Assembly (NCBI GenBank): GCA_017514235.1
Contig: JAFWKK010000039.1
Location: forward strand, 62,001-126,000
Source of the DNA: Kiritimatiellia bacterium
GTDB lineage: Bacteria; Verrucomicrobiota; Kiritimatiellia; RFP12; UBA1067
DNA: 64,000 nucleotides
Direction of reading: 5' to 3'
Every line of letters starts with the position of its first letter. Within the stretch, counting starts at the first letter, position 1. A program made the position numbers and the translations under genes. The notes beneath the pieces are model-generated. The model did no database searches and was not told the DNA's origin. It worked only from the letters and a program-made list of their open reading frames with translations. This document shows, piece by piece, positions 23,699 to 32,516 of this stretch.

Positions 23699-25282
23699 TC
23701 ACCAGATGCCGAGCGCGAGGTATGGGAGAATCGACTTCTCGAGCGTAACGTCGAGGTCGAAGAGCGCCTCGCCGGCGAGGCCGTACTTGCGCACAAGGCA
23801 TATCTGAGAGATCACCTGGCGCGCGTCAAGCCGCGACTCGTTGGCGGTGACGCCGATTCCAGCAATCGTCCGCCGCGCGTGCGACCTCACGGACGCATGC
23901 TGGCGCAGGAACTCCTCGAACCGCGAGGGGTCCTCGGTATAGTCCATAGGCACCACGTAGTCCACGATGCCGGTGTCAAGCCAGCCCACCCAGTCCTGTC
24001 CGACGGACGTTACGCACGCCGGGTACTTGCCGTAGACGGCAGTCGTCAGCCACTTCGGGCGAGGCACGCGCCGCCGCGCCGCCGCCACGAACGCAGAGAC
24101 GTGCGCAGCGGCGTCCTTCGGCTTCGCCGTGCCGTCACCGAATCGCACGAAGTCGAGATGGACGCCTGCCACGCGGTACCGCGCCGCCAATTCGCCTACG
24201 GCAGAAAGCACGTACTCCCTGACGGCAGGAAGCGAGGGGTCGAGGTAGTCGGTCAGCTTCCCCGACGGCGTCTTGAGCCGCCAGCCGCGGCGGCGGAACA
24301 CCTCGAGCCTGTCGGGCGTGGCGCGGGAAGTGCTGAAGCACATCAGCCAGGCGTGAACCCTAACGCCAGTCCCTGCGGACGCCGCGAGGCACGCGGCGAG
24401 CTGGTCGCCCTCCTGTTCGAGCGTCTTGGAGCGCGGCAGAACCGCGCTCGGGTAGTTGGCGAAGCCCGCGCCGCCTACGTTGACGAACAGGTCGGTGATG
24501 CGCGCCGCCTTCAGGACGCGGAACGTGCGCGGCCAGTCGCCAGGGTAGAGTCCGCAGCCCGACTGGTCCCATGTGGCGTGAAGCTCGCCGCGCGCCGGGA
24601 CCTGCTTTGCGGCGAGGGCGCGCAGCGCCTGACGTTTTGCATCCTCGCGGCGGCGGTGCACGCCGTAATTCCACAGCGACGGCGCGACCGACCCGACGAT
24701 CGCCCCCAAAAGCTGCGCCTTCAGGTCCTCGTCGCCGTCGGCCTGGAGTACGTGAGTCATCCAGAACCCGGCTCCGGAGGCGAGCCATGCCGGCTCGCCG
24801 GTCTGCCGTCCCGTGCGGTCCGCCCACGTGGCGATGACGCGGGAGCGGCCCTCTATCGCGCGCGCGCGGTGCAGCACCGACGACGTCTGCCGCACCGATG
24901 CGGGCAGCCCCTCGGGGAACTTCGCGGAGAAGACCATGCGGCTGAACTCGCCCGGGTACGCCGCGGCGCGGTAGCCGACCGGCCTTACGCCCATCAACGC
25001 GGCAAGGTCTGGCGAGGACGAGTGGAAGACGACGAGCCTGCCGCCGCGGGAGCGAAAGGCGCGAAGGATCGCCATCTCACCCTTCGTAGGCGAAGCGAAG
25101 CCGACGAGGAACGCGAGGCGTTCCTTAGCAAGCGCGGCAGGCATCTGCGCGGGCGTCACCACCTGCGCGGGAACCGACTCGCCGGCAAGCCACCGCTTCA
25201 GGTGGTTCGCGAGCGACGTCGTGTAGCCAGGCTCGTGCGCCACGATCGCCACGGCGACAAGCAGCGAGGACGCAAGCGACAT
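23699..25282 (-). CDS. Secreted GHL10-type (DUF187-like) glycoside hydrolase
   Basis: 527 residues. The first 16 residues (MSLASSLLVAVAIVAH) are hydrophobic and may act as a short signal peptide. Residues about 20-200 look like a glutamine-amidotransferase-like/ThuA-like alpha-beta domain (LVVFHSSSPDL). Residues about 225-520 match the GHL10 TIM barrel: GELHATWDQSGCG, VNVGGAGFANYPSAVLP, GVRVHAWLMCF, YLDPSLPAVREYVLSAVGELAARY, GVHLDFVRFG (catalytic-region D-x-x-R) and VDYVVPMDYTEDP. This family acts on surface or cell-wall-like glycans. Its start overlaps the trmD stop by one base, an unusual partner for a tRNA methylase. Confidence 0.82.
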   Translation of the reverse strand: MSLASSLLVAVAIVAHEPGYTTSLANHLKRWLAGESVPAQVVTPAQMPAALAKERLAFLVGFASPTKGEMAILRAFRSRGGRLVVFHSSSPDLAALMGVRPVGYRAAAYPGEFSRMVFSAKFPEGLPASVRQTSSVLHRARAIEGRSRVIATWADRTGRQTGEPAWLASGAGFWMTHVLQADGDEDLKAQLLGAIVGSVAPSLWNYGVHRRREDAKRQALRALAAKQVPARGELHATWDQSGCGLYPGDWPRTFRVLKAARITDLFVNVGGAGFANYPSAVLPRSKTLEQEGDQLAACLAASAGTGVRVHAWLMCFSTSRATPDRLEVFRRRGWRLKTPSGKLTDYLDPSLPAVREYVLSAVGELAARYRVAGVHLDFVRFGDGTAKPKDAAAHVSAFVAAARRRVPRPKWLTTAVYGKYPACVTSVGQDWVGWLDTGIVDYVVPMDYTEDPSRFEEFLRQHASVRSHARRTIAGIGVTANESRLDARQVISQICLVRKYGLAGEALFDLDVTLEKSILPYLALGIW

Positions 25283-25980
25283 CAGACGCGCCCTCCTTCC
25301 AGCAGGTCAGGACGCAACGATGCCGTGACGCGGCGAGATTCCGCCTTGCGCCACGCCTCGATGCGGCGGTGGTCGCCCGACAGCAGCACTTCCGGGACGC
25401 ACATTCCGCGGAACTCCGGCGGGTGCGTGTACTGCGGCGCCTCCAGGAGACCGTCCGTGCCGAAGCTTTCGGACGACACCGCCGCCGGGCCGCCGCCCAG
25501 CGCGCCAGGCAGGAGACGCACTACGGCGTCGGCCATAGCAGCGGCGGCAAGTTCGCCGCCGGTCATCACGAAGTCGCCAACGGAAAACATGTCCGTCGCC
25601 AGGGACTCGACCCGAGCGTCGAAGCCCTCGTAGTGTCCGCACATGAAGACGACGTGGCTCTCCGCCGCCAGCGACTCCGCGTCGCGCTGCGTGAACTTTC
25701 GCCCGGACGGCGACGTCATCACGATGCGCGGCGGCGGCGTCTCGTACGGCGACGTCACCGACTCCACTGCGGCGAACCACGGGCCGCACTTCATCAGCAT
25801 TCCCGGCCCTCCGCCGTAGGGGCGGTCGTCGACCTTTCGCCAGCGGCCCTCGCCGAAGTCGCGCAGGTCGACGACGTTCAGGCAGCACGCGCCCTTGCGG
25901 ACGGCGCGCGCCACGATGGACTCCGCCAAGAAGCCGGCGAACATCTTCGGCTGCACGCTGATTATGTCTATCGTCAGCAC
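25282..25980 (-). CDS. trmD: tRNA (guanine37-N1)-methyltransferase
   Basis: 232 residues, SPOUT knot methylase for G37. LTIDIISVQPKMFAGFLAESIVARA opens the protein; DDRPYGGGPGMLMKCGP, VFMCGHYEGFDARVE (knot SAM loop), SVGDFVMTGGELAA and ESFGTDGLLEAPQYTHPPEFRGM are diagnostic. The GTG at 25980 is the start because family sequence begins there and TATAAT ends 6 bases upstream, predicting a leaderless mRNA. The upstream frame to 26040 crosses the promoter. rpsP, rimM and rplS, its usual partners, are absent. Confidence 0.95.
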   Translation of the reverse strand: MLTIDIISVQPKMFAGFLAESIVARAVRKGACCLNVVDLRDFGEGRWRKVDDRPYGGGPGMLMKCGPWFAAVESVTSPYETPPPRIVMTSPSGRKFTQRDAESLAAESHVVFMCGHYEGFDARVESLATDMFSVGDFVMTGGELAAAAMADAVVRLLPGALGGGPAAVSSESFGTDGLLEAPQYTHPPEFRGMCVPEVLLSGDHRRIEAWRKAESRRVTASLRPDLLEGGRV

Positions 25981-25986
25981 GCCTGT

Positions 25987-25992
25987 ATTATA
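25987..25992 (-). promoter_or_regulatory. Leaderless promoter of trmD
   Basis: CATTTTGGTATAAT on the minus strand has its TATAAT at 25992-25987, followed by 6 bases and the GTG start. Confidence 0.6.
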
Positions 25993-26005
25993 CCAAAATG
26001 CGGCG

Positions 26006-26434
26006 TCACGGCTCGAAGCGGGCGTCCGGCTCCGAGCCAAGGCGCCGGAAAGCCTCCGGCAGAAGCCCCGCCTCGCCCAAGCGCGACAGCTCGCACCACT
26101 CGAACGTGATCCAGTCCTCGACGCTCCTCGGTTCGCCGAGCGGCTCGTCGAAGGAGAGCTCGTACACCAGGTTTATCTCGGCGTGGGGGCGGCCGTGCTG
26201 CATGAAGGAGTTCTCCACGACGCCGAGGAAGCGCCCTGCCTTTGCCGCGACGCCAAGCTCCTCGCGAACTTCGCGAACAAGGGCTTCGCGTCCAGTCTCT
26301 CCGAACTCGATGTGTCCGCCGGGCAGGTAAGACGTCGCGCTGCCCTTTGCGCGGCAGAGAAGAAGCCTCCCGTCCGACAGCGCGACGCCGCGCGCGATGG
26401 TCTCGATTCCCGCCAGCTCGTATTCACTTTGCAT
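26006..26434 (-). CDS. Nudix hydrolase
   Basis: 142 residues, cytosolic pyrophosphohydrolase of a nucleoside-diphosphate-linked compound. The Nudix box runs from GHIEFGETGREALVREVREE to LGV, with all expected G-x5-E-x7-REUxEExGU positions. Residues after it (NLVYEL, EPRSVEDWITFEW) fit a MutT-like fold. The substrate cannot be told. TATAAT lies 6 bases before the ATG, so the mRNA is predicted leaderless. It follows the RHS giant but has its own promoter. Confidence 0.9.
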   Translation of the reverse strand: MQSEYELAGIETIARGVALSDGRLLLCRAKGSATSYLPGGHIEFGETGREALVREVREELGVAAKAGRFLGVVENSFMQHGRPHAEINLVYELSFDEPLGEPRSVEDWITFEWCELSRLGEAGLLPEAFRRLGSEPDARFEP

Positions 26435-26440
26435 GGCAGA

Positions 26441-26446
26441 ATTATA
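26441..26446 (-). promoter_or_regulatory. Leaderless promoter of the Nudix gene
   Basis: GACGTTTGGTATAAT on the minus strand has its TATAAT at 26446-26441, followed by TCTGCC and the ATG at 26434. Confidence 0.6.
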
Positions 26447-26475
26447 CCAAACGTCCCCCTAGCGCCGCAATCAGG

Positions 26476-29400
26476 CTACAACATCTGCTCCGCCCATATC
26501 GAGCCGTCGTCGGACTCGATGCGGCAGCGCCCGTCCTCCAACTCCGTGATGACAAGGCCGATTGCCGTGCTGCCGCCATCAGCGTCCGTCATCACCGCCT
26601 CAATGCGAAGGCCTTCCACCGTGCCCTCTATCGTCCACGTTTCCTCGGCGAAGAATATCTTTCCACTCACCTCGCCAGCAGCAGAAACGGTAATCGCCGT
26701 CAGCGACTCCCCGTCGCCGCTGTAGAAAGTTCCCACGGCCCACTCCGGCACCACCGCGACATCCGAGGTAGACTCCATCGACGCCGCACTGGCGCAGGAC
26801 GCCAAAGCTGCGGACTTTCGGGCCGTCACAGTGATCTTTATTTTCTTTGTCACCGTGCCCTTGATGTTTTTTGACACAAGCTTTACGGTGTACGTGCCCT
26901 TCTTGGTCGCCTTGCCGGTGATTGCACCGCCCTTGTACTTCAGGCCCGCCGGAAGCTTGCCCACCGTCAGCTTGCCCTCCGTAGTTATCGGCCAGTTTAC
27001 GGATTCGCCTACCGCGCACGTGTAGGAGGCCGCCGTATACACATTAGGCTTCCCGACCACGGTGAACGAGATCGTCCGTATGTTGTTCTTTTCGTTCTTC
27101 TCCTTCCAGGAGTTCCCGCTGTCGAGCACAGCCGTAAGCGTGTACTTGCCAGCCGGCAGGTTTTGGAGGAAAGAAGGCTTAGTGTTGGAGAAGTACCAAT
27201 AGTAGCCCTTTGCCCATGAGTATCTCTCGACGTGTCCTCCATCGCGCCCGTTGATATAGACACTGACGCGCATCTTGCCGGAGACCGTCGTCTTCTTGGC
27301 ATTCCACCAGCAGCAGCGCATGTATATCTTCTGACCTTTCTTGAACGTGGTCGCCTTTTTCTTGAGCGACGAGGAAGTGGAAAGGTAGAACGAATCCGGC
27401 TCGGAAGACTTACGTTTGCAGAACTGCCAGTCGACATTCGACGAGGACTTAGTCGCCCTGTCATTCGTCACGGTGACCGTTCCCCATTTCAAGTTGTCGG
27501 ACTTGTCGGTTTCCTTCAGGGCCTCCTTGCCGTCTGCCACGATGTCAATCTTGAACTTTCCGACGCCGAAAGTCTTTCCTGACAACGTCTTGGCGAAATC
27601 CACCCCGCCGCCAACAGCCAGAGGCGGACAGTCAAACGAGATTGTCTTCTTGAGCTTGTCGGTCTTGGTGTCGTATATGCGCAGCTGTGCCGTCGACTTC
27701 TTTGCAGGCTGCTTGCCCTTGTTCTCGATCCTCCAGTGGACAGTCATCGATTCGGACTTTGCTATTTCGGACCTGGAGAACGACGCCGATACGATCTTCA
27801 GGTTTGGCCGCGACGAGGCCTTCACAGTGAACGTCGTCTCCAGAACGTTGTTGATCTCATCCGCCTCCGCCAACTGCCCGTAAACATCGAGTTCGCATTT
27901 CAGCGTGTACGTCCCTGGCTTTAAGTTCTGCAGGAACACCGGCGCAACGCCAGTATCAAGCCAACCCCACCCATATTTAGACAACACACTCCCCTGCCAG
28001 GAACTTTCAAAGTAACTGCCGTTGCTCAACGTGAATCGGTTCACGAAGTTGCTCACGGCCGAACCATCGCCCATGTTCGCAAAAGCATAGTTAAGGTAAA
28101 TCTTGTCGCCCTGCAAAAACGACTTTTGGCACGTCGTTCCGTCCGATTCGGCCGTTACGACAAGCGGATGCGACCATCCCTGCGGCAGGCAGTATCCCAG
28201 ATCTACCGATGGCATCCATTGAGAAAAACAGGCCGGAGCATCAATCGCGACAAGGGAAACGCGCTTTGTCGTCGTGCCGGAGGAACTTTTCGCCGTAATG
28301 GCGACTGTCGTCGTGCCGACATCAGCCGCACAACCGGAAATCATGCCATCCTTAAGCGAGAACCCCGGCGGCAGACCGGAAACGGAAATCGTCGCATTGT
28401 CGTCAGCCGACAGCGCAAAGTTGTATGCAATGCCACGCACCACGACATATCGCTCGTAGCAGTAGAGACGCGGTAATGTCGTATCATTACTCGCAGAGGT
28501 GAGAGGCGTTTCTAATGCCGCCTTTGTTGATAGGGAGCCCGCCTTTGGAATCGGTGCTTCTTGAACGAGTGTGGCGGCGGACTTCGAAGATACCGCTTTT
28601 GCCGATAGGATGCCCATCTTTTGAGGCGAGGCTTGCGGGACGAGTGTAGCGGCAGACTTTGCAGATGCCGCACCGTTCTTGGCAGACCGTACAATCTTTA
28701 TGTTTCTAACACTGCAACTAATCGGCAAAGAAGTGAGCGATTCGAATTTCCATTGCAGTGTATGAATGCCCTCGCCTGTTACAGTTGCACCATCACTGAG
28801 CCTAAGCACCCCATTCTCATAAATTGTACCTGATACTAATTGCATAGCTCCATCAACTCCAAAATAAGGTTTCGCAACAATATTAGGATAATCAAGTTCT
28901 GGATTTATCGTGAACACCCACTCGAACGAGATCGTAAAACTTCCGCTAATAGTTACTTCCTTGGAAGAACCGTCAGACAACCCGAAGTCATCTATCTTGT
29001 CTTGGTAGGTGCCGCCAGAACCGCCAGATGTCGAAACTTGTACTTTTATTTGCGTCTCCATGGGTGTCACGCCAACAACAACCTTTGCCATTAAAGACGA
29101 AACCGCATCGTTTGCCAAGTAAGGCATATATTTCTTCGCGACAGTTGTGGCGCCCCAGTTATTGGCCATCTTAACAGATATTGGGATTAATTTTCCCCCT
29201 GCTTTCTTCATGGGTTCAGACACTCCTTTGCCAAGACTTCCACCGATAATAAGCGTTGCTGCGTCCTCCATCCACTGTTGCTTATTAAAATCTCCATTAA
29301 TTTTCAAATCAAAATATTGCTCCCAACTATGAAAAATAATTTTTGTATATCCATATGCAAGTGCAGCTTTTGCCATGAATGCTATAGCTCCAGCAAGAGT

Positions 29401-32400
29401 AACTACAAATTCACCATTAGGATCAATGCCAACAATCGGATTATTATCACAATACCTATACAAATTCACGTCCTCACCACTCAACCCAATCGGATCCATT
29501 TGGATAAACCGTCCAAGCGCGGGGAAATAGTAACGGTTGCGCATAAAGAGGAGGCCGGTCGGGTCGGTTTCGACGCCGAGAGTGCCCACATAACCCGCAG
29601 TGGAATCCGTCTCATTGCCGATACGTGTTCCTCCGAAAGCGGTATATGCACGGCGATCGACAATCGCGCCGTTGCCGTCAGTGACAAGCCGCGTGGAGCC
29701 GATCAGGTCGGCGTGATAGAAAGAAGTTGAGCGTTGAGAGTTGTGAGTTGAGAGTGATGCGAGCCGAACCGCTCCAACGACGATGTGGCGCTCGGTCAGC
29801 TCGCCGTTCACGTATTCCGCCGCGACGGACGGCAGCGAGCCTTGCAGGTAGGTGCGCTCGGTCGTGACACCGTTGTCAGTAACCGACACGCGGTTGCCGA
29901 ACACGTCGTAAGCGCAGCTCCATCGGACGCCAGCCGCCGCATTCGTCACGGCAACAAGGCGATTGAGCGTGTCATAGTAGTAGTATGTCGTCGCGCCGTT
30001 CGCGTCAGTCAACTTCGTCAGGTTGCCGTCGAGGTCGTATGAAAGCGTGGCCGCCACGCCATTCGCGGCGACGCGCGTATACTGGTTGAGATTGTTGACC
30101 GTGTATGTCGCTCCGTTCGCCGACGTGCGGTTGCCAACCGCATCGTAAGAGAACGATTCGCCAGTTCCGTTGGGATACTCGACCGCAGTCAGCTGACCAT
30201 CCTTGTCATACGCATAACGTTCCTCTCCCAGGAGCGAGCTTGCGCGAAGGCAGCGCCCGTCGGCGTCGTAGCAGTACTGGAACGATTCGGCTATCTTTCC
30301 GTTGGCGTCGCAATGCTCGATGGACGCGACGTGCCCGAGCTTGTCGTAAAGGTATGAAACGCTCGTGCCGTTGCCGTTCACCTGCTTAGAGAGCCGCCCC
30401 GTCGTCGCATTGTAGGTATTTTGCAGATAGGCTTTGCCGTTGCCGTCCTTGACGGACGCAAGCCGCCCAGCCGCATCATAGGCAAAGCGCTCAACTGCGC
30501 CATCAAGCGAAGTCCGCGTTGCCAGGCGTCCGCAGGAATCGTAGGCGAACGTAAAGCCGCGTCCCGTGGGATATTCAATCCGCGTCAGCCGGTCGGCGGA
30601 GTCGTATTGCATTGTCACGGTGCCGGTCTCGCTGTCAGCCGCCTTCGTCACGTTTCCGTGCGCATCGTAATCGTAGGTGAACGTGCGCCCGCTCGACCAT
30701 GTCTTTTTCACCAGCCTGCCCTTGCCGTCGTAGGAGTAGGCGACGGATTGCCCGCGACGGTTCGTGGACTTCACCACGTCACCGCGGCTGTTGTATTCGA
30801 GCTTCGAAGCGGAACCGTCCGCAAACGTCACGGACGTGCCGTGCCCCTTCGTATCGTAGCCGTAAGTAATGGCGCGACTATTCGCGTCCGTCACCCTCTT
30901 GAGATTGCCGAAGGTCTCTTCGTAGGCAAATGTCGTCTCTGACCCGGCGGCGGAAACGGACTTGCTCACGCGTCCGAGCGCATCGTGGGTGATCGTGCCC
31001 GTCAGGCCGGACGGCGAAACGACCGACTTTAGGAGCCCGTCTTCCGTGTAGCCTTTCTCCACAACGCCCCCCAACGCGTCTGCCGTCTCCAGCACCTCGC
31101 CGGAGACTCCGGTCTTTACGGTCGTCGCCGCGCCGTCAGGCCCCGTCAGCGTAACAATGCCTTCGTTACGGGAAATTGACGTCTTTTCCTTGCCGCCGTT
31201 TGCTGTGATCACCGTAACCAGTCCGCTGGAAGTGTCATAGGCAAATTCGCGCTTTGTGCCGTCGGGATAGATGATCCGCGACAGCGCACGGGCTGCCGCC
31301 GTGCCGTCAGCAGACCGGTATTCGTATGAAGTGACGAGGCCGTCGGGAGTCGTCACTTCCGTCAGAAGAGAATTGGAATAGGCGTAGGTCGTCTTGCGTC
31401 CGCAGTCGTCAGTCACAGAAGCGAGCAAGCCGCTCGAATAAGCAAATGTCAAGGACTGCCCGTCCGTATGAGAAATCTTCTGAAGTTTCGTTCCATTCCA
31501 CGTGAATGTCAGAGAATTACCGCAGTTGTCTGCAATGGAGGATGTGCGCATGTTGGACTTCGCGAACGTCTGCACAGTGCCGCTCTGATAAGTCAGCGTA
31601 TAGGCGGACGAGGATTCCGTGAGAACTGTCTTGTCGCGGGAGTCTTCGGGCTGCCATGAACCCGTCGCCTTGGTGAAAGAGTACGAGCCGCCGCCAGGGA
31701 CACGGAACACAAGCGTCTGGGCGTCGGTCAATTCTACGTATGTGGAAAGGTTGTCTGTCCATCCATAGCCGAGAATGCCGCTCGCGAAGCGTCCATACAT
31801 TGCCGACGAATACGAACGAGTAAAAGAAAGTCCCATGCCACGCGCCGACCGCGCCGCGTCCGTCGCGCTGGCAAGGACGGGGAGGACGGCATCGACGCCA
31901 AGCGCCCGGTTGATCTCAACCTGCAAGAGATGATCCAGCTGCCGGACAGGGCGACCATTTTCAGCCAGATAGTCCGCATCATAACGAAGGCAGGACAGAT
32001 AGGTGTTCCACGTCGTGCCCAAACGCGATTTAAGCGTTGCGATGGCAAACGTCCAGGCACTGTCCGTCACGTAGGACGGTTTCAGCGAAGAGCCAATCGA
32101 TCCCCAAGGGAATGCTGCCGTGCTCGACTGCATGTAGGAAAGCGTCAATTGCGCGTCTGACAGATCAGTTCTAACGAATACCGGAACTTCGACCGTCTCT
32201 CCCGCACGCAGCGAACTTGCCGGCAACTGGCCGGACGTCGCCAGGAACTCGACAGACTTGGCCCAGACGTCTGACTCGGAAAAGCGTACATACGCATCGT
32301 CACCAGCCTCAAGACGCACATACGGTGCGGCAATGGAGGAAGTGCCGCTGTTGGAATACGTCACTATCGCCTTTCGCGATACCCCTACATTGCCGGAAGG

Positions 32401-32487
32401 GACCCTTACATTACAATAAAACGCCGCATTCGCCGCCATAGAAGCGGCCAATGACATGGCGACCAACACTCTTCTCATTTTAATCAT
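26476..32487 (-). CDS. Giant secreted RHS/YD-repeat protein with CARDB-like C-terminal domains
   Basis: 2003 residues. Signal peptide 1-21 (MIKMRRVLVAMSLAASMAANA). About 23-190 beta-rich region, about 195-940 YD/RHS repeats (YDSADRLTRIEYP, YDAAGRLASV), about 950-1022 RHS core (LFMRNRYYFPALGRFIQMDP, then NNPIVGIDPNGE). About 1002-1266 is encoded by AT-rich DNA and looks like a separate tip with hydrophobic segments. Instead of ending there, the protein continues: a linker with repeated SAATLV units, a putative-Ig domain (about 1330-1400), three CARDB-like domains each with a NLxxGxYTL pattern, a lysine-rich Ig-like domain (KLPAGLKYKGGAITGKATKKG region), and an acidic terminal domain. It lies 29 bases after the C10 peptidase gene. 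ATG 32487 follows GAGGTG. Confidence 0.85.
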   Translation of the reverse strand: MIKMRRVLVAMSLAASMAANAAFYCNVRVPSGNVGVSRKAIVTYSNSGTSSIAAPYVRLEAGDDAYVRFSESDVWAKSVEFLATSGQLPASSLRAGETVEVPVFVRTDLSDAQLTLSYMQSSTAAFPWGSIGSSLKPSYVTDSAWTFAIATLKSRLGTTWNTYLSCLRYDADYLAENGRPVRQLDHLLQVEINRALGVDAVLPVLASATDAARSARGMGLSFTRSYSSAMYGRFASGILGYGWTDNLSTYVELTDAQTLVFRVPGGGSYSFTKATGSWQPEDSRDKTVLTESSSAYTLTYQSGTVQTFAKSNMRTSSIADNCGNSLTFTWNGTKLQKISHTDGQSLTFAYSSGLLASVTDDCGRKTTYAYSNSLLTEVTTPDGLVTSYEYRSADGTAAARALSRIIYPDGTKREFAYDTSSGLVTVITANGGKEKTSISRNEGIVTLTGPDGAATTVKTGVSGEVLETADALGGVVEKGYTEDGLLKSVVSPSGLTGTITHDALGRVSKSVSAAGSETTFAYEETFGNLKRVTDANSRAITYGYDTKGHGTSVTFADGSASKLEYNSRGDVVKSTNRRGQSVAYSYDGKGRLVKKTWSSGRTFTYDYDAHGNVTKAADSETGTVTMQYDSADRLTRIEYPTGRGFTFAYDSCGRLATRTSLDGAVERFAYDAAGRLASVKDGNGKAYLQNTYNATTGRLSKQVNGNGTSVSYLYDKLGHVASIEHCDANGKIAESFQYCYDADGRCLRASSLLGEERYAYDKDGQLTAVEYPNGTGESFSYDAVGNRTSANGATYTVNNLNQYTRVAANGVAATLSYDLDGNLTKLTDANGATTYYYYDTLNRLVAVTNAAAGVRWSCAYDVFGNRVSVTDNGVTTERTYLQGSLPSVAAEYVNGELTERHIVVGAVRLASLSTHNSQRSTSFYHADLIGSTRLVTDGNGAIVDRRAYTAFGGTRIGNETDSTAGYVGTLGVETDPTGLLFMRNRYYFPALGRFIQMDPIGLSGEDVNLYRYCDNNPIVGIDPNGEFVVTLAGAIAFMAKAALAYGYTKIIFHSWEQYFDLKINGDFNKQQWMEDAATLIIGGSLGKGVSEPMKKAGGKLIPISVKMANNWGATTVAKKYMPYLANDAVSSLMAKVVVGVTPMETQIKVQVSTSGGSGGTYQDKIDDFGLSDGSSKEVTISGSFTISFEWVFTINPELDYPNIVAKPYFGVDGAMQLVSGTIYENGVLRLSDGATVTGEGIHTLQWKFESLTSLPISCSVRNIKIVRSAKNGAASAKSAATLVPQASPQKMGILSAKAVSSKSAATLVQEAPIPKAGSLSTKAALETPLTSASNDTTLPRLYCYERYVVVRGIAYNFALSADDNATISVSGLPPGFSLKDGMISGCAADVGTTTVAITAKSSSGTTTKRVSLVAIDAPACFSQWMPSVDLGYCLPQGWSHPLVVTAESDGTTCQKSFLQGDKIYLNYAFANMGDGSAVSNFVNRFTLSNGSYFESSWQGSVLSKYGWGWLDTGVAPVFLQNLKPGTYTLKCELDVYGQLAEADEINNVLETTFTVKASSRPNLKIVSASFSRSEIAKSESMTVHWRIENKGKQPAKKSTAQLRIYDTKTDKLKKTISFDCPPLAVGGGVDFAKTLSGKTFGVGKFKIDIVADGKEALKETDKSDNLKWGTVTVTNDRATKSSSNVDWQFCKRKSSEPDSFYLSTSSSLKKKATTFKKGQKIYMRCCWWNAKKTTVSGKMRVSVYINGRDGGHVERYSWAKGYYWYFSNTKPSFLQNLPAGKYTLTAVLDSGNSWKEKNEKNNIRTISFTVVGKPNVYTAASYTCAVGESVNWPITTEGKLTVGKLPAGLKYKGGAITGKATKKGTYTVKLVSKNIKGTVTKKIKITVTARKSAALASCASAASMESTSDVAVVPEWAVGTFYSGDGESLTAITVSAAGEVSGKIFFAEETWTIEGTVEGLRIEAVMTDADGGSTAIGLVITELEDGRCRIESDDGSIWAEQML
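28690..29480 (-). other. AT-rich tip segment inside the first RHS gene
   Basis: Within a GC-rich gene this stretch is conspicuously A/T-rich (many AAAAT and TTTTC runs near 29290-29400). It begins just after the RHS core and encodes hydrophobic and beta-rich sequence unlike the rest. This is the usual place of a horizontally exchanged RHS tip. Confidence 0.6.
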
Positions 32488-32516
32488 CTTTACACCTCAT
32501 TCCCTTAAGTCATAGG

